A DNA stretch of 64,000 nt, from assembly GCA_937902315.1 (NCBI GenBank), contig CALGUG010000010.1, positions 31,390 to 95,389 of the forward strand. The letters are read 5' to 3'. Source of the DNA: an uncultured Chloroflexales bacterium (lineage in GTDB: Bacteria; Chloroflexota; Chloroflexia; Chloroflexales; Chloroflexaceae). The notes beneath the pieces were generated by a model, which worked only from the letters and a program-made list of their open reading frames with translations, ran no database searches and was not told the origin of the DNA. Position numbers and translations under genes: made by a program. The first letter of the stretch is position 1. Every line of letters begins with the position of its first letter. Below, one piece after another: positions 44,818 through 53,926 of this stretch.

Positions 44818-45200
44818 GCATGTACCTTGACTAAGTCTCGTGCTTTTTCGGCTTCTTTAGCCACTTCTTCAAGACTGGCACCGATCGAGGCGTGGGCAGC
44901 GGCAAACACAGCTCCTTCAACGAGGGGCGCATTGCTGATTTGATAGGGGATCGCGTATTGTTCAAGCACGATCTCGGCACTCATAACGGCGCTGCCTAGA
45001 TCGACCAAGACCAAGACGCCGTCGTCACTTGGCAAGCTTTTAAGGGCCGCCTCGATCCGATCGACGCTGGTGCCAATCGTCCCTTCCGACGTACCGCCAG
45101 CGGCGGCTATCTGAACTGCGTCGCCTGCCACTTGGCTGGCGAGCTCTTTTACCCCTTCGGCCAGCGTCGCGCTATGCGAAACGAGCAGTAAACTTACCAT
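44814..45200 (-). CDS. dhaM: Dihydroxyacetone kinase phosphotransfer subunit DhaM (EIIA-like domain)
   Basis: 128 residues from ATG 45200, with GAGG 8 bases upstream; an in-frame TTG two codons earlier is less likely. The mannose-EIIA fold has the phosphorylated His in VSHSATLAEGV (near 8), then GGTSEGTIGTSVDRIEAAL and VLVLVDLGSAVMSAEI. It phosphorylates the ADP bound to DhaL. It is the minimal single-domain form, unlike the three-domain E. coli protein. Confidence 0.94.
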   Translation of the reverse strand: MVSLLLVSHSATLAEGVKELASQVAGDAVQIAAAGGTSEGTIGTSVDRIEAALKSLPSDDGVLVLVDLGSAVMSAEIVLEQYAIPYQISNAPLVEGAVFAAAHASIGASLEEVAKEAEKARDLVKVHA

Positions 45201-45249
45201 TTTCAAACCTCATTGACGTTTCAACACCTGCGCGAGACCCCTCTCGAAT

Positions 45250-45287
45250 GCAGTGCAGTTTGAGCGCCGTCGATCAAACTGCACTGC
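45250..45287. other. Stem-loop between glpK and dhaM
   Basis: A 14-bp perfect inverted repeat (GCAGTGCAGTTTGA / TCAAACTGCACTGC) with 10-base loop lies in the 117-base gap. No T-run follows on the minus strand. It may protect or partition the polycistronic mRNA. Confidence 0.6.
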
Positions 45288-45317
45288 GACGATTATGATC
45301 GTATGGACCAAGAGAAC

Positions 45318-46820
45318 TTATTCTGCTTCGATCCAATCAAACGTGCGGGTGACGGCTTTCTTCCAACCGCTATAGAGCTTTTCGCGCTTGCCCTGCTCCA
45401 TATTGGGTTCCCAGGTCTTGTCCATGCCCCAGTTTTGGCGCAGTTCGTCGAGATTCTTCCAGAAACCGGTCGCTAGGCCTGCTGCGTAGGCAGCACCAAG
45501 TGCGGTTGTCTCGGCGACCTTCGGGCGAATAACTGGTACGCCTAAGATATCGCTTTGGAACTGCATCAATAGGTTGTTATAGACCATACCGCCGTCGACC
45601 TTGAGCGAGCTGAGCTTCACGCCCGAGTCGGCTTCCATTGCGTCCAGCACTTCGCGGGTTTGGAAGGCGGTCGCCTCCAAAGTGGCGCGAGCGATGTGGC
45701 CTCGGTTGACATAACGGGTCATGCCAACGATAGCGCCGCGCGCGTTGCTCTTCCAGTAGGGCGCGTAGAGGCCGGAGAAAGCAGGCACAAAGTAGATGCC
45801 GCCGTTATCTTCGACCGTCGCGGCCAGCTCTTCGACCTCGGGGCTGGTCTTGATCAGTCCAAGGTTATCGCGTAGCCATTGTACCAGAGCGCCGGTGATT
45901 GCGATCGAACCTTCCAGCGCGTAGACGGCTGGCTGATCACCGAATTTATAGCCCATAGTAGTGAGCAGACCGCTCTTGGAGGGTACGATTCGCTCGCCAG
46001 TATTGAGCAACATGAAACAGCCAGTGCCGTAGGTGTTCTTGGCTTCGCCCGGATTGAAGCAGGTTTGGCCCACCATTGCAGCGTGTTGGTCGCCCAAAAT
46101 GCCTGCCACAGGAACACCGCCCAGTGCACCGACTGCGTAGCCATAGACTTCGCTGGAAGAGCGGATCTCGGGCAGCATCGACTTGGGAATACCTAAGATG
46201 CTGATGATCTCGTCGTCCCAATTGAGGGTTTCGAGGTTCATAAGCATGGTGCGGCCTGCGTTGGTCACATCGGTGATGTGGACACCGCCGTTGGGGCCAC
46301 CGGTCAGCCACCAAGTCAAGAAGGTATCGATATTACCAAAGATCGCGTCGCCAGCTTCGGCGGCTTCGCGCAAGCCTGCCACATTGTCGAGCATCCAGCG
46401 GATCTTGGGGCCGGAGAAGTAGGTCGCCAACGGCAGACCAACTTTGGCGCGGAAGCGGTCTTGGCCGCCTTCTTTTTCCAAAGCAGAAATAATCGAGTCG
46501 GTGCGGGTATCTTGCCATACAATCGCGTTATAGTAGGGTCGGCCAGTATGGCGGTTCCAAACGACGGTTGTTTCGCGTTGGTTGGTGATACCGATTGCAG
46601 TCAGTTCGTTGATCTCGATATTGCCCTTGCGCAGCGCGCCGCTGATCACCTCCTGGGTACGGGTCCAGATCTCCTGAGGATCGTGTTCGACCCAACCCGG
46701 CTTGGGATAGATCTGCTCGTGTTCTTTCTGGTCACTACTAACGACTTGACCAGCATGGTCGAAAATCATACAACGGGTGCTGGTCGTACCTTGGTCAATT
46801 GCGGCAGCATATTTTGACAT
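45318..46820 (-). CDS. glpK: Glycerol kinase
   Basis: 500 residues, full length FGGY kinase. It makes sn-glycerol 3-phosphate from glycerol and ATP. DQGTTSTRCMIFDHAG (phosphate 1), ITNQRETTVVWNRHTGRPYYNAIVWQDTRT, TDVTNAGRTMLMNLETLNWDDE and VDGGMVYNNLLMQFQSDILGVPV are hallmark segments. AAGGAGG precedes the ATG. It lies inside the DHA kinase operon, between dhaL and dhaM. Confidence 0.98.
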   Translation of the reverse strand: MSKYAAAIDQGTTSTRCMIFDHAGQVVSSDQKEHEQIYPKPGWVEHDPQEIWTRTQEVISGALRKGNIEINELTAIGITNQRETTVVWNRHTGRPYYNAIVWQDTRTDSIISALEKEGGQDRFRAKVGLPLATYFSGPKIRWMLDNVAGLREAAEAGDAIFGNIDTFLTWWLTGGPNGGVHITDVTNAGRTMLMNLETLNWDDEIISILGIPKSMLPEIRSSSEVYGYAVGALGGVPVAGILGDQHAAMVGQTCFNPGEAKNTYGTGCFMLLNTGERIVPSKSGLLTTMGYKFGDQPAVYALEGSIAITGALVQWLRDNLGLIKTSPEVEELAATVEDNGGIYFVPAFSGLYAPYWKSNARGAIVGMTRYVNRGHIARATLEATAFQTREVLDAMEADSGVKLSSLKVDGGMVYNNLLMQFQSDILGVPVIRPKVAETTALGAAYAAGLATGFWKNLDELRQNWGMDKTWEPNMEQGKREKLYSGWKKAVTRTFDWIEAE

Positions 46821-46865
46821 GAGACTAAAGACCTCCTTGTCTTAGATACACAGACATTCAACGGA

Positions 46866-47504
46866 TTAGCTAGCCGATTGTAGTGTTTCCAAAAGCGCTC
46901 GGGCTATAAAGTAAGCTGATGTCGCGCCCGGATCTTGGTGGCCAATGCTTCGCTCGCCGAGATACGAGGCTCGCCCTTTAGTTGCCAACATGGGTATGGT
47001 GGCTTCCATGCCTTGACGCGTCGCCTCACAAGCCTTCTGCAATGCACTGATCAAATCGTCGCCAGCTGCTAGTGCCTCTTTTAGGCTATCGATACCGGGC
47101 GCGATCGCATCGACCATGGTTTTTTCGCCTCGTTGCGCTTTGCCGCGCGCTTGAATACCTTCAAGAGCGGCTTGCAGGGCTACTACCAGATCGTCTTCGC
47201 TCAGTTCAAAACGGTCTGCTGTTGCCATGCCTGCCCGTAGGAAGGCCGTACCATAGAGCGGCCCACTCGCACCTCCAACTGTGGAGACAAGCGTGGTTCC
47301 AACTGTTTTAAGAATCGTCCCGATATCTTTGTCGGCAACTGTCGGCAATTTCGTGCTTACTGCGTTGAAACCTCGGTCGAGGTTTATGCCGTGATCAGAA
47401 TCGCCGATTGCAGAGTCGAGCTGAGTGAGGTAATCGCGCTGGTCCTTTATGGTTGCAGCGACATGTTCAAGAAAACGAAGAATGTGTTCGCTAGTGATCT
47501 GCAT
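46866..47504 (-). CDS. dhaL: Dihydroxyacetone kinase ADP-binding subunit DhaL
   Basis: 212 residues. The nucleotide and Mg2+ site is IGDSDHGINLDRGF near 30, matching the conserved three Asp ligands. TLVSTVGGASGPLYGTAFLRAG and KTMVDAIAPGIDSLKEAL are also family hallmarks, as is GRASYLGERSIGHQDPGATS. It keeps a bound ADP that is rephosphorylated by DhaM. AAGGGG precedes the ATG. Confidence 0.97.
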   Translation of the reverse strand: MQITSEHILRFLEHVAATIKDQRDYLTQLDSAIGDSDHGINLDRGFNAVSTKLPTVADKDIGTILKTVGTTLVSTVGGASGPLYGTAFLRAGMATADRFELSEDDLVVALQAALEGIQARGKAQRGEKTMVDAIAPGIDSLKEALAAGDDLISALQKACEATRQGMEATIPMLATKGRASYLGERSIGHQDPGATSAYFIARALLETLQSAS

Positions 47505-47738
47505 CTCAAACCCCTTACGATGCTACGCGAATGTGAAGGAGGTAACACTAAAGGCACCTGATCCGGCGTTGATATTTCAGATCCAGATGAAGACCGCCTA
47601 AGATCGTGGTTGACGGCCTATACTTAACACCTGGCGAGGAGGAGTAGGGTCAAGTGTAATAGTTGTACTATCTACTATACCATACTCGCTCCCTGCTTTT
47701 TTCGATCTCGCCGCTACAGGATGCGCGGAATGTTCCTT
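47505..47738. other. Gap between dhaK and dhaL
   Basis: 234 bases, unusually long for partner subunits. AT-rich in part; a secondary promoter for dhaL-glpK is possible but no clear -35/-10 pair was found. Confidence 0.35.
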
Positions 47739-48734
47739 TCACCAGCGTAGTGCGGCTGTATGGACCGGTGCATCCCACAGCTTGGTCAATTCATCGTCGA
47801 GTTTGAGCAAGGTAAATGAACAACCAGCCATTTCGAGCGAGGTGATATAGTTACCTACGAGGTTGCGGGTGATTGTGATGCCTCGCTCGTTTAGTATCTT
47901 GGCTAGCTCATTGTACATAAGGTAGAGTTCGATCAGGGGTGTGCCACCCATACCGTTGACAAATGCCAAGACCGAGTCGCCCTTCTGGAAGGGCAGGTCT
48001 TCGATAATCGGCGTTGCGAGCATCTCGGCGATCTTATCGGCGGTTGTGATCTTTTCACGTCGACGCCCCGGTTCGCCGTGAATGCCGATACCGACTTCCA
48101 TCTCGTCGTCGGCCAGAATGAAGCCCGGCGTGCCTGCGCTTGGCACCGTACAGGGTGTGAGCGCCATACCCATAGAGCGCCCTTGGGCGTTGACCTTTTC
48201 GGCGATGCGTTTACACTCTGCCAAGTTTGCGCCAGCTTCGGCGGCAGCTCCAACGATCTTTTCAACTAAGACCGTAACACCAACACCGCGCCGACCGGCT
48301 GTCCATGTGCTATTTTGTACCGCTACATCATCGTCGGTTACGACGCTCGCCACTTCGATGCCCTCGGCGGCGGCCAGTTCGGCAGCCATCTCGAAATTGA
48401 GCACATCTCCTGTATAGTTTTTGATGATGTAGAGCACGCCTGCGCCGCCGTTCACCGCCCTAGTTGCCTCTAACATCTGGTCGGGTACTGGAGAGGTGAA
48501 GACCGCTCCCGGACAAGCGGCATCGAGCATACCCTTGCCCACAAAACCGCCGTGTAATGGCTCGTGGCCGCTACCGCCACCTGAAACCAAGCCAACTTTT
48601 CCCTTGACAGGGGCGTCCGCTCGCACAATCACATCGGGGTCATATTGTACTCTGATCAGATCCGGATGAGCCGCTTGCATGCCCGCCAGTGCATCTTTAA
48701 CGACACTCTCCGGCGAGTTTATTAACTTTTTCAC
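47739..48734 (-). CDS. dhaK: Dihydroxyacetone kinase substrate-binding subunit DhaK
   Basis: 331 residues, GTG start behind AGGGAG. It binds DHA covalently through a His; the region GSGHEPLHGGFVGKGMLDAACPG carries the conserved His-containing loop. LYIIKNYTGDVLNFEMA, GRRGVGVTVLVEKI, and GIGIHGEPGRRREK (with the hemiaminal His in GIHGEPG near 215) are diagnostic. Works with DhaL and DhaM. Confidence 0.98.
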   Translation of the reverse strand: MKKLINSPESVVKDALAGMQAAHPDLIRVQYDPDVIVRADAPVKGKVGLVSGGGSGHEPLHGGFVGKGMLDAACPGAVFTSPVPDQMLEATRAVNGGAGVLYIIKNYTGDVLNFEMAAELAAAEGIEVASVVTDDDVAVQNSTWTAGRRGVGVTVLVEKIVGAAAEAGANLAECKRIAEKVNAQGRSMGMALTPCTVPSAGTPGFILADDEMEVGIGIHGEPGRRREKITTADKIAEMLATPIIEDLPFQKGDSVLAFVNGMGGTPLIELYLMYNELAKILNERGITITRNLVGNYITSLEMAGCSFTLLKLDDELTKLWDAPVHTAALRW

Positions 48735-48826
48735 GGTACAACTCCCTTAGCAATCTTCGTTTACAGCCAAACCCAAACTTGGGTATATGCCGAGAACATG
48801 CGCTATGTAGCTTGTATTATACGCAA

Positions 48827-49558
48827 TTACATAGCAAAGACCATCGCCAAAATCGCGGCGATGATACCACCGATGATCGGCCCTACAACCGGAACCCACG
48901 AGTAGCCCCAATCAGAGTCGCCTTTGCCGGGAATAGGTAGAATGGCGTGGGCGATGCGCGGCCCAAGGTCACGAGCTGGGTTGATGGCATATCCAGTCGG
49001 ACCACCTAAGCTGAGACCGATACCCCAAACCAACGAGCCGACCAAGTAAGGCCCAAGACCAGAGGCGGGGCTACCAGTAGTGTTGCCACTGGCAGAGAAG
49101 ATGGCGAAGATCACAAAGACTAATACGAAGGTGCCGATCGCCTCGGTCACGACGTTGGCTCCGGGATTGCGAATAGCAGGCCCAGTGCTGAAACAGGCTA
49201 GTTTCAGACCGGGATCTTCTGTAACGCCCCAGTGTGGAAGATAGGCAAGATAGACCAAGATTGCGCCAATGATGGCACCGATCATTTGGGCAATAATGTG
49301 CATAATGCTAGTGCCAGCATCATAGCCACCACGGATCATAACAGCTATGGTGACTGCCGGGTTGAGATCAGCACCTGGGCTACCAAGTGCGGAAGCAACA
49401 AAAGCGCCCGACATAACTGCGAAAGCCCAGCCAGCTGTGATCACGATCCAACCCGTGTTTTGACCTTTTGAACGGCTTAGCAAGACGTTAGCAACCACAC
49501 CGTTGCCCAGCAGGACGAGGATCATTGTACCTACTAATTCGCCAACAAAGCTGCTCAT
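48827..49558 (-). CDS. glpF: Glycerol facilitator (MIP/aquaglyceroporin)
   Basis: 243 residues, six helices. The two half-helix motifs are DLNPAVTIAV (NPA near 66) and YAINPARDLGPRI (NPA near 190), with Asp and Arg following as in glycerol-conducting members. It admits glycerol and related polyols. AAGGAG precedes the ATG. First gene of the glycerol/DHA operon, downstream of the likely DhaR sites. Confidence 0.96.
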   Translation of the reverse strand: MSSFVGELVGTMILVLLGNGVVANVLLSRSKGQNTGWIVITAGWAFAVMSGAFVASALGSPGADLNPAVTIAVMIRGGYDAGTSIMHIIAQMIGAIIGAILVYLAYLPHWGVTEDPGLKLACFSTGPAIRNPGANVVTEAIGTFVLVFVIFAIFSASGNTTGSPASGLGPYLVGSLVWGIGLSLGGPTGYAINPARDLGPRIAHAILPIPGKGDSDWGYSWVPVVGPIIGGIIAAILAMVFAM

Positions 49559-50110
49559 AGGGAAGTCTCCTTAGATATCCATGCTCCCAAACCAGAATGT
49601 GAACCGTTGAGTATGCGACATAGTCTGACTACGCACGAAAGCCTTTGTTTCCAATTTTTTTCGGATGCTAAGCGAATAAATAGATAGTTAGGTCTCTATC
49701 GTATGCCTCCTTTTCGTTTTGAAGACAAAAGAATAGAATAGCCTCCTTTCTGTTACGCATGGAAGCAATCATAATAATGTTAGAAAATAACTAGAAGTTG
49801 TTTATATTCTTTAAGAGGTGTTAATTTTAGGACAAACGAATAGCCTAACCTCCTTTCTAAATGAATGGAAGCAAAAGGACGATCATTTACCCTGTCTAGA
49901 CCTAATGCATCTATGAGCGATCTAGACAAACAAAGATAGAGAGAGAGTTATGGAATTCGAATATAATCGCGAGGAAAGGAGCAGAAACGAGATACTTGGA
50001 TACCCTCGTCGTTGAAGATAACCTCTCATATACATCTGTATCTACTGTTTGAAGAAGTGTAGCACGCATAAAAAGCGCACGTCAAGCCTTTCTTACACAC
50101 TTTTCACAAA
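49559..50110. promoter_or_regulatory. Long leader of the glpF-dha operon
   Basis: No gene. On the minus strand three strong Shine-Dalgarno-like AAAGGAGG motifs occur at 49849-49858, 49742-49751 and 49706-49714, none followed by a start codon at normal distance. The first two sit in a roughly 27-base direct repeat that also contains TTGCTTCCAT. Their role is unclear. Confidence 0.45.
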
Positions 50111-50113
50111 TTT

Positions 50114-50131
50114 TGTTGCAATATTGCAACA
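50114..50131. promoter_or_regulatory. Palindromic operator 1, probable DhaR site
   Basis: TGTTGCAATATTGCAACA is a perfect 18-bp palindrome, 39 bases past the dhaR stop and about 560 bases before glpF. Distance and symmetry fit an upstream activator site for a Fis-type helix-turn-helix dimer. Confidence 0.75.
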
Positions 50132-50146
50132 TGTCATGAAAAAGCA

Positions 50147-50164
50147 TGTTGCAATATTGCAATA
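50147..50164. promoter_or_regulatory. Palindromic operator 2, probable DhaR site
   Basis: TGTTGCAATATTGCAATA, differing from operator 1 by one base. The centres are 33 bp apart, about three helical turns, so two dimers would lie on the same DNA face. Confidence 0.75.
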
Positions 50165-50170
50165 CCGAAT

Positions 50171-52120
50171 TTAGCGTCCAAGATCATCGCGAGATATGGC
50201 AAGACGGCGCATTTTTCGCCATAGTGTTGCGCGGCTAATGCCCAATAAATCAGCCGTAAGGCCTAAATGACCGCCTGCTTGGCGAGCAGCGCGCATTATA
50301 GCGTCTCGCTCGGCGTGGTTGTACGAGACGCTTAAAGGGGTTGGTGCTTCTTGTGCGGCTTGAGCGATATGACTAGGTAGGTCGCTCAAGCAGAGCACGC
50401 TCTTTTCGGTGTTGTGGAGGAGTTGTTCGAGGCTAACCTCGAGCTCGCGGATATTGCCGGGCCAACTATAGAGACGCAACGCTTCGAGCGCTTCTGGCTC
50501 AAAGACTACGTATTTACCCAGCTGCTCGTTAAGGCGAGGCAAGATCTGGCCGATCAGCAGCAGCAGATCGTCGCCCCGTTCACGCAGGGGTGGCACATCG
50601 ATGCTGATCATGCTCAAACAACTAGCCAATTCGCGTCGAAAATGGCCTTCTGCAACCAGATCTTCGAGATGCCGGGTGCTAGTGACAATGATGCGGGCAT
50701 TGACTGGCACTACCCGCCGTCCACCATCGCGGATATTGTGGCGGGTCTCGATCACACGCAATAGATCGGTTTGGATATCGAGCGGCAGCGCGCCCACCTC
50801 CTCTAGGAAGAGCGTGCCATCTTGGGCTAGTTCGAGCTTGCCTGGGCGACCAACGCGTTGGTTATGGCCCGAATCGATCCCTTCGATTCCGAACAGCTCG
50901 GCGCTCAGTTGGGTGCGCGGCAACGCGGCACAATTGAAGCTAATGAAGGGGCCGTTGTGGCGGCTGCTGGCGTTGTGAATGGCCTGAGCTAGCATATTTT
51001 TGCCAACCCCGGGCTCGCCATAGAGCGTGAGTGGCACATCAGAATTGGCTGCGATGCGCGCTTGGTGGCGCACAATCGCCATCACTTCGCTTTCGCCCAC
51101 AATATCGCTAAAACTGAATTGAGCTTGTGCTCCCACCACTTGTTGTACAAGCCGATGGACCGACTGAGTGGGGCGCAATGTGATTAAAGCGCCCAAATAG
51201 CGGTGGCTACGATCATACATCAGGCGTAGCCCACACATGGCTGCTACATGCCCGTGTTTGAGCTTAAAGACCAACTCTTGCTCTTTGAGCTCTGCCTGTT
51301 GTTGTAGGGCTTGGCGTAAGGCGCTCGGCAGTTCCAAGATATCTTCGAGTTTTTGCCCTGCAGCCGTACGCTGGTTGATCATTAAAAGCTGTTCTGCGCG
51401 CGAATTGATGCGGCGCAGATTGCCTTGAGGGGTTACCAAAATGAGGCCATCGCTCATGCTTTCGAGCACGGCGTTGAACTCGGTTAGATGATCGTAGCTT
51501 TCGGCCAGAAGCTGGTCGTGACGGAGCTGATTGTCGAGCGCTTGAGCTGCCGCCGTGACCATGCCCAAAGTGTGCATATGGGCGGTATTGGCTTGACAGA
51601 CGATCGCTATAGCCCCCAAAGATTGTCCGGCGACATCGAAGAAGGGCGCTGCACTGCAGGCCAAGTTGTGGCAATGCTCGAGGTAGTGTTCGTGGGCGAT
51701 GGTTTGAATCGGCATCACTTCGCGAAGGGCGAGGTCAATCGCATTAGTGCCAATCCGTTCTTCGTGCCAACAGCTGCCCAAGCCCAAACCTAACTCTGCT
51801 AAATGCTCGCTCAACTGCTCGTCTCCTACAATCGAGAGAATTGTGCAGTTGGCATCGGCCAGCATAATTACGAAGCCAGGGCTGGCAACAAATTGATAGA
51901 GATCCTCCATGACCGAGCGCGCGAAGGCACTGATGTCGTAGCTTGGAGGCTGTGCTTGCCTTATTTCAATTGGAGGACGAGAGGGATGGAATTGAAGCGA
52001 ACTACAGCGCTTCCAAGAACGCAAAATAGGTGCTGCTATCTTGTCTTCCTCACAGTGCCCCGTCGCAACGAACGATCGCCAAGCCTCTTTGATCTGTTCT
52101 CTATGCGGAATATCTAACAT
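50171..52120 (-). CDS. dhaR: DhaR-type transcriptional activator (EBP family without GAFTGA)
   Basis: 649 residues from ATG 52120; a TTG 14 codons upstream is possible. Domains in order: GAF-like (about 55-190), PAS-like (about 205-310), AAA+ (about 325-560) with GEPGVGKNML as Walker A, and a Fis-type helix-turn-helix at the end (LTADLLGISRATLWRKMRRL). The loop that normally reads GAFTGA to contact sigma-54 is replaced by EGIDSGHNQRV, as in E. coli DhaR, which acts with sigma-70 RNA polymerase. It probably senses DHA flux through DhaK/DhaL binding. It precedes the glpF-dha operon in the same direction. Confidence 0.92.
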   Translation of the reverse strand: MLDIPHREQIKEAWRSFVATGHCEEDKIAAPILRSWKRCSSLQFHPSRPPIEIRQAQPPSYDISAFARSVMEDLYQFVASPGFVIMLADANCTILSIVGDEQLSEHLAELGLGLGSCWHEERIGTNAIDLALREVMPIQTIAHEHYLEHCHNLACSAAPFFDVAGQSLGAIAIVCQANTAHMHTLGMVTAAAQALDNQLRHDQLLAESYDHLTEFNAVLESMSDGLILVTPQGNLRRINSRAEQLLMINQRTAAGQKLEDILELPSALRQALQQQAELKEQELVFKLKHGHVAAMCGLRLMYDRSHRYLGALITLRPTQSVHRLVQQVVGAQAQFSFSDIVGESEVMAIVRHQARIAANSDVPLTLYGEPGVGKNMLAQAIHNASSRHNGPFISFNCAALPRTQLSAELFGIEGIDSGHNQRVGRPGKLELAQDGTLFLEEVGALPLDIQTDLLRVIETRHNIRDGGRRVVPVNARIIVTSTRHLEDLVAEGHFRRELASCLSMISIDVPPLRERGDDLLLLIGQILPRLNEQLGKYVVFEPEALEALRLYSWPGNIRELEVSLEQLLHNTEKSVLCLSDLPSHIAQAAQEAPTPLSVSYNHAERDAIMRAARQAGGHLGLTADLLGISRATLWRKMRRLAISRDDLGR

Positions 52121-52176
52121 ATGCTTGCCGTATTGAATAAAAAACTGCAAAACGTATGGCAAATATAATCAAGGTA

Positions 52177-52205
52177 TTGACAATATTTTGCCGAGATGCT
52201 ATGAT
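52177..52205 (+). promoter_or_regulatory. Consensus sigma-70 promoter
   Basis: TTGACA (52177-52182) and TATGAT (52200-52205) with a 17-base spacer. It faces the small ORF and the MFS operon, and lies just outside the divergent dhaR start. Confidence 0.85.
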
Positions 52206-52234
52206 AATCCACAGTTGAATTGGTAATAATTATC

Positions 52235-52281
52235 AACTTGATGAAATGACAGTCTGATGATCTGGCAAAAATCATCAAGTT
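52235..52281. promoter_or_regulatory. Inverted-repeat operator downstream of the promoter
   Basis: AACTTGATGA (52235-52244) and TCATCAAGTT (52272-52281) are exact inverse copies 27 bases apart, positioned between the -10 box and the first ORF. A repressor binding both would block transcription. Confidence 0.6.
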
Positions 52282-52310
52282 AATGAACAAATTTTGCAGA
52301 GGAGATTATC

Positions 52311-52511
52311 ATGCATAACCGACTCCGTGAATATGAGCTCGAGCACTATTTTCAGCCAGATCGAGAGCAAGGTTCAGCGCAGAATGCAGATGAAGCGAAC
52401 GTGCCTGAAGAGACAAGCTTGTGGCAGCGAGGGATGCAAGTCTTGATTGAGCTTGCGAAGCCGAAGGAGCAGCGACGAGCACGGACAAAGGCGCGCACCT
52501 CCTTGCTCTAA
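52311..52511 (+). CDS. Small hypothetical protein
   Basis: 66 residues. An AGGAG site with 7-base spacing precedes the ATG, and the consensus promoter lies 106 bases upstream. The protein is charged: an acidic N-terminal half (YELEHYFQPDREQG, DEANVPEE) and a very basic end (KPKEQRRARTKARTSLL). No family recognised. First gene of the MFS-DUF2089-SHOCT-DUF4097 run, 75 bases before the transporter. The basic tail could bind nucleic acid; this is a guess. Confidence 0.6.
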   Translation: MHNRLREYELEHYFQPDREQGSAQNADEANVPEETSLWQRGMQVLIELAKPKEQRRARTKARTSLL

Positions 52512-52586
52512 ATACCATACTCTATTGTACCATTTTGTTCCCTAAATTTCAGGATTTATTCTCTTAGATAAACATAAGGTGGATCT

Positions 52587-53879
52587 ATGCGATCGTGGAA
52601 ACTACAGTTTGCGACCTTTTGGAGTGCTCAAGCATTTTCACTCTTTGGGAGCAGCCTAGCCCAGTTCGCCTTAATCTGGTGGTTGACGATCTCTACGGGC
52701 TCGGCGATGATGTTGGCCTTGGCGACACTGGCGGGAATGTTGCCTGCCCTGCTGTTTGGCCCCTTCATTGGCGCACTGGTCGATCGCAACAATCGCCGCA
52801 CCTTAATCATTCTCTCTGATAGCGTGAGCGCTCTGCTCGCTTTCGTCTTAGCCTACCTCTTTTGGAGCGGTTTGATAGAAACTTGGCACCTCTTAGTCGT
52901 CATGTTTATTCGATCCTTAGCAGGCGCATTTCAGTTCCCTGCGGTGCAGGCTTCGATTTCGTTGATGGTGCCTCAGGATCAATTGAGCCGGGTTAATGGT
53001 TGGAATCAGATGCTCAATGGCGGTATGCAGATCGCTTCGCCACCTTTGGGCGCGCTCTTGATCGCTTTTATGCCGATCGAAGGTATTTTGTTGATCGATG
53101 TTGTAACGGCTCTGATTGCGGTTGCCTTAGTTCAGTTTGTGCATATTCCGCGCCAGCAACGCCTGGCTGGAGCGGGCGGTTTTGGCAGCATTCTGCGCGA
53201 TATGGGCGAAGGTTTCCGCTATCTTTGGAATTGGCCGGCGCTCTGTATGCTGTTTGCCTGTTCGAGCATGCTCAACCTTTTGATCACTCCGGCTTTCTCG
53301 CTCATGCCGCTCTTGATCACCGATCACTTCAAGGGTGATGCGATTCAGCTCTCGTGGATGGAGATGGCGTTGGGTGTAGGTGTGGTCATCGGCGGTATGA
53401 TAATGGGCTTGTGGGGCGGCTTTAAACGTCGTATCCTAACCTCGCTCTGCGGTATCTTAGGAATGAGTTTAGGGATCTTTATGATCGGCTTGGCTCCTGC
53501 TGATCGCCTGTGGTTGGCTGTGGTGGGCATGTTCATCGTCGGCCTCATGATGGCCTGGGCGAACGGACCGATCTTTGCGATCATTCAAACGGTCGTTCTG
53601 CCCGAAATGCAAGGGCGAGTGATGAGTGTGATCAGCAGTGTCGCTATGGCGATGACACCCATCGGGCTCTTTCTGGCCGCGCCGATCGCCGAGCATATCG
53701 GTATCCAGACGACCTTCTTGATCGCGGGCGTCGGTTGTTTGGGGGCCTGCTGCGTGGTTGGCTTGGTGAAATCGGTTCGCAACCTTGAAGATAGCGCTCC
53801 TGTGCGCGAGCAGCAGTCTTGTGAGACACAGGCCGACCATTCGCTAGGGGTAGAACTGGCCACAGTCGAGACCGCATAA
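52587..53879 (+). CDS. MFS transporter (enterobactin/macrolide exporter-like)
   Basis: 430 residues with twelve predicted helices. The start FATFWSAQAFSLFGSSLAQFALIWWLT and LLFGPFIGALVDRNNRRTLIILSD (motif A between helices 2 and 3) are typical of the MefA/EntS-like MFS group. LAGAFQFPAVQASISLMVPQDQLSRVNGWNQM is a second hallmark. It probably exports a drug or siderophore-like compound with proton antiport. Starts a run of four closely spaced genes. Confidence 0.92.
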   Translation: MRSWKLQFATFWSAQAFSLFGSSLAQFALIWWLTISTGSAMMLALATLAGMLPALLFGPFIGALVDRNNRRTLIILSDSVSALLAFVLAYLFWSGLIETWHLLVVMFIRSLAGAFQFPAVQASISLMVPQDQLSRVNGWNQMLNGGMQIASPPLGALLIAFMPIEGILLIDVVTALIAVALVQFVHIPRQQRLAGAGGFGSILRDMGEGFRYLWNWPALCMLFACSSMLNLLITPAFSLMPLLITDHFKGDAIQLSWMEMALGVGVVIGGMIMGLWGGFKRRILTSLCGILGMSLGIFMIGLAPADRLWLAVVGMFIVGLMMAWANGPIFAIIQTVVLPEMQGRVMSVISSVAMAMTPIGLFLAAPIAEHIGIQTTFLIAGVGCLGACCVVGLVKSVRNLEDSAPVREQQSCETQADHSLGVELATVETA

Positions 53880-53926
53880 GCGCTGATTCTGCTATTCGTG
53901 TTCAGTGATCTAGATGGAGAAAAAAG

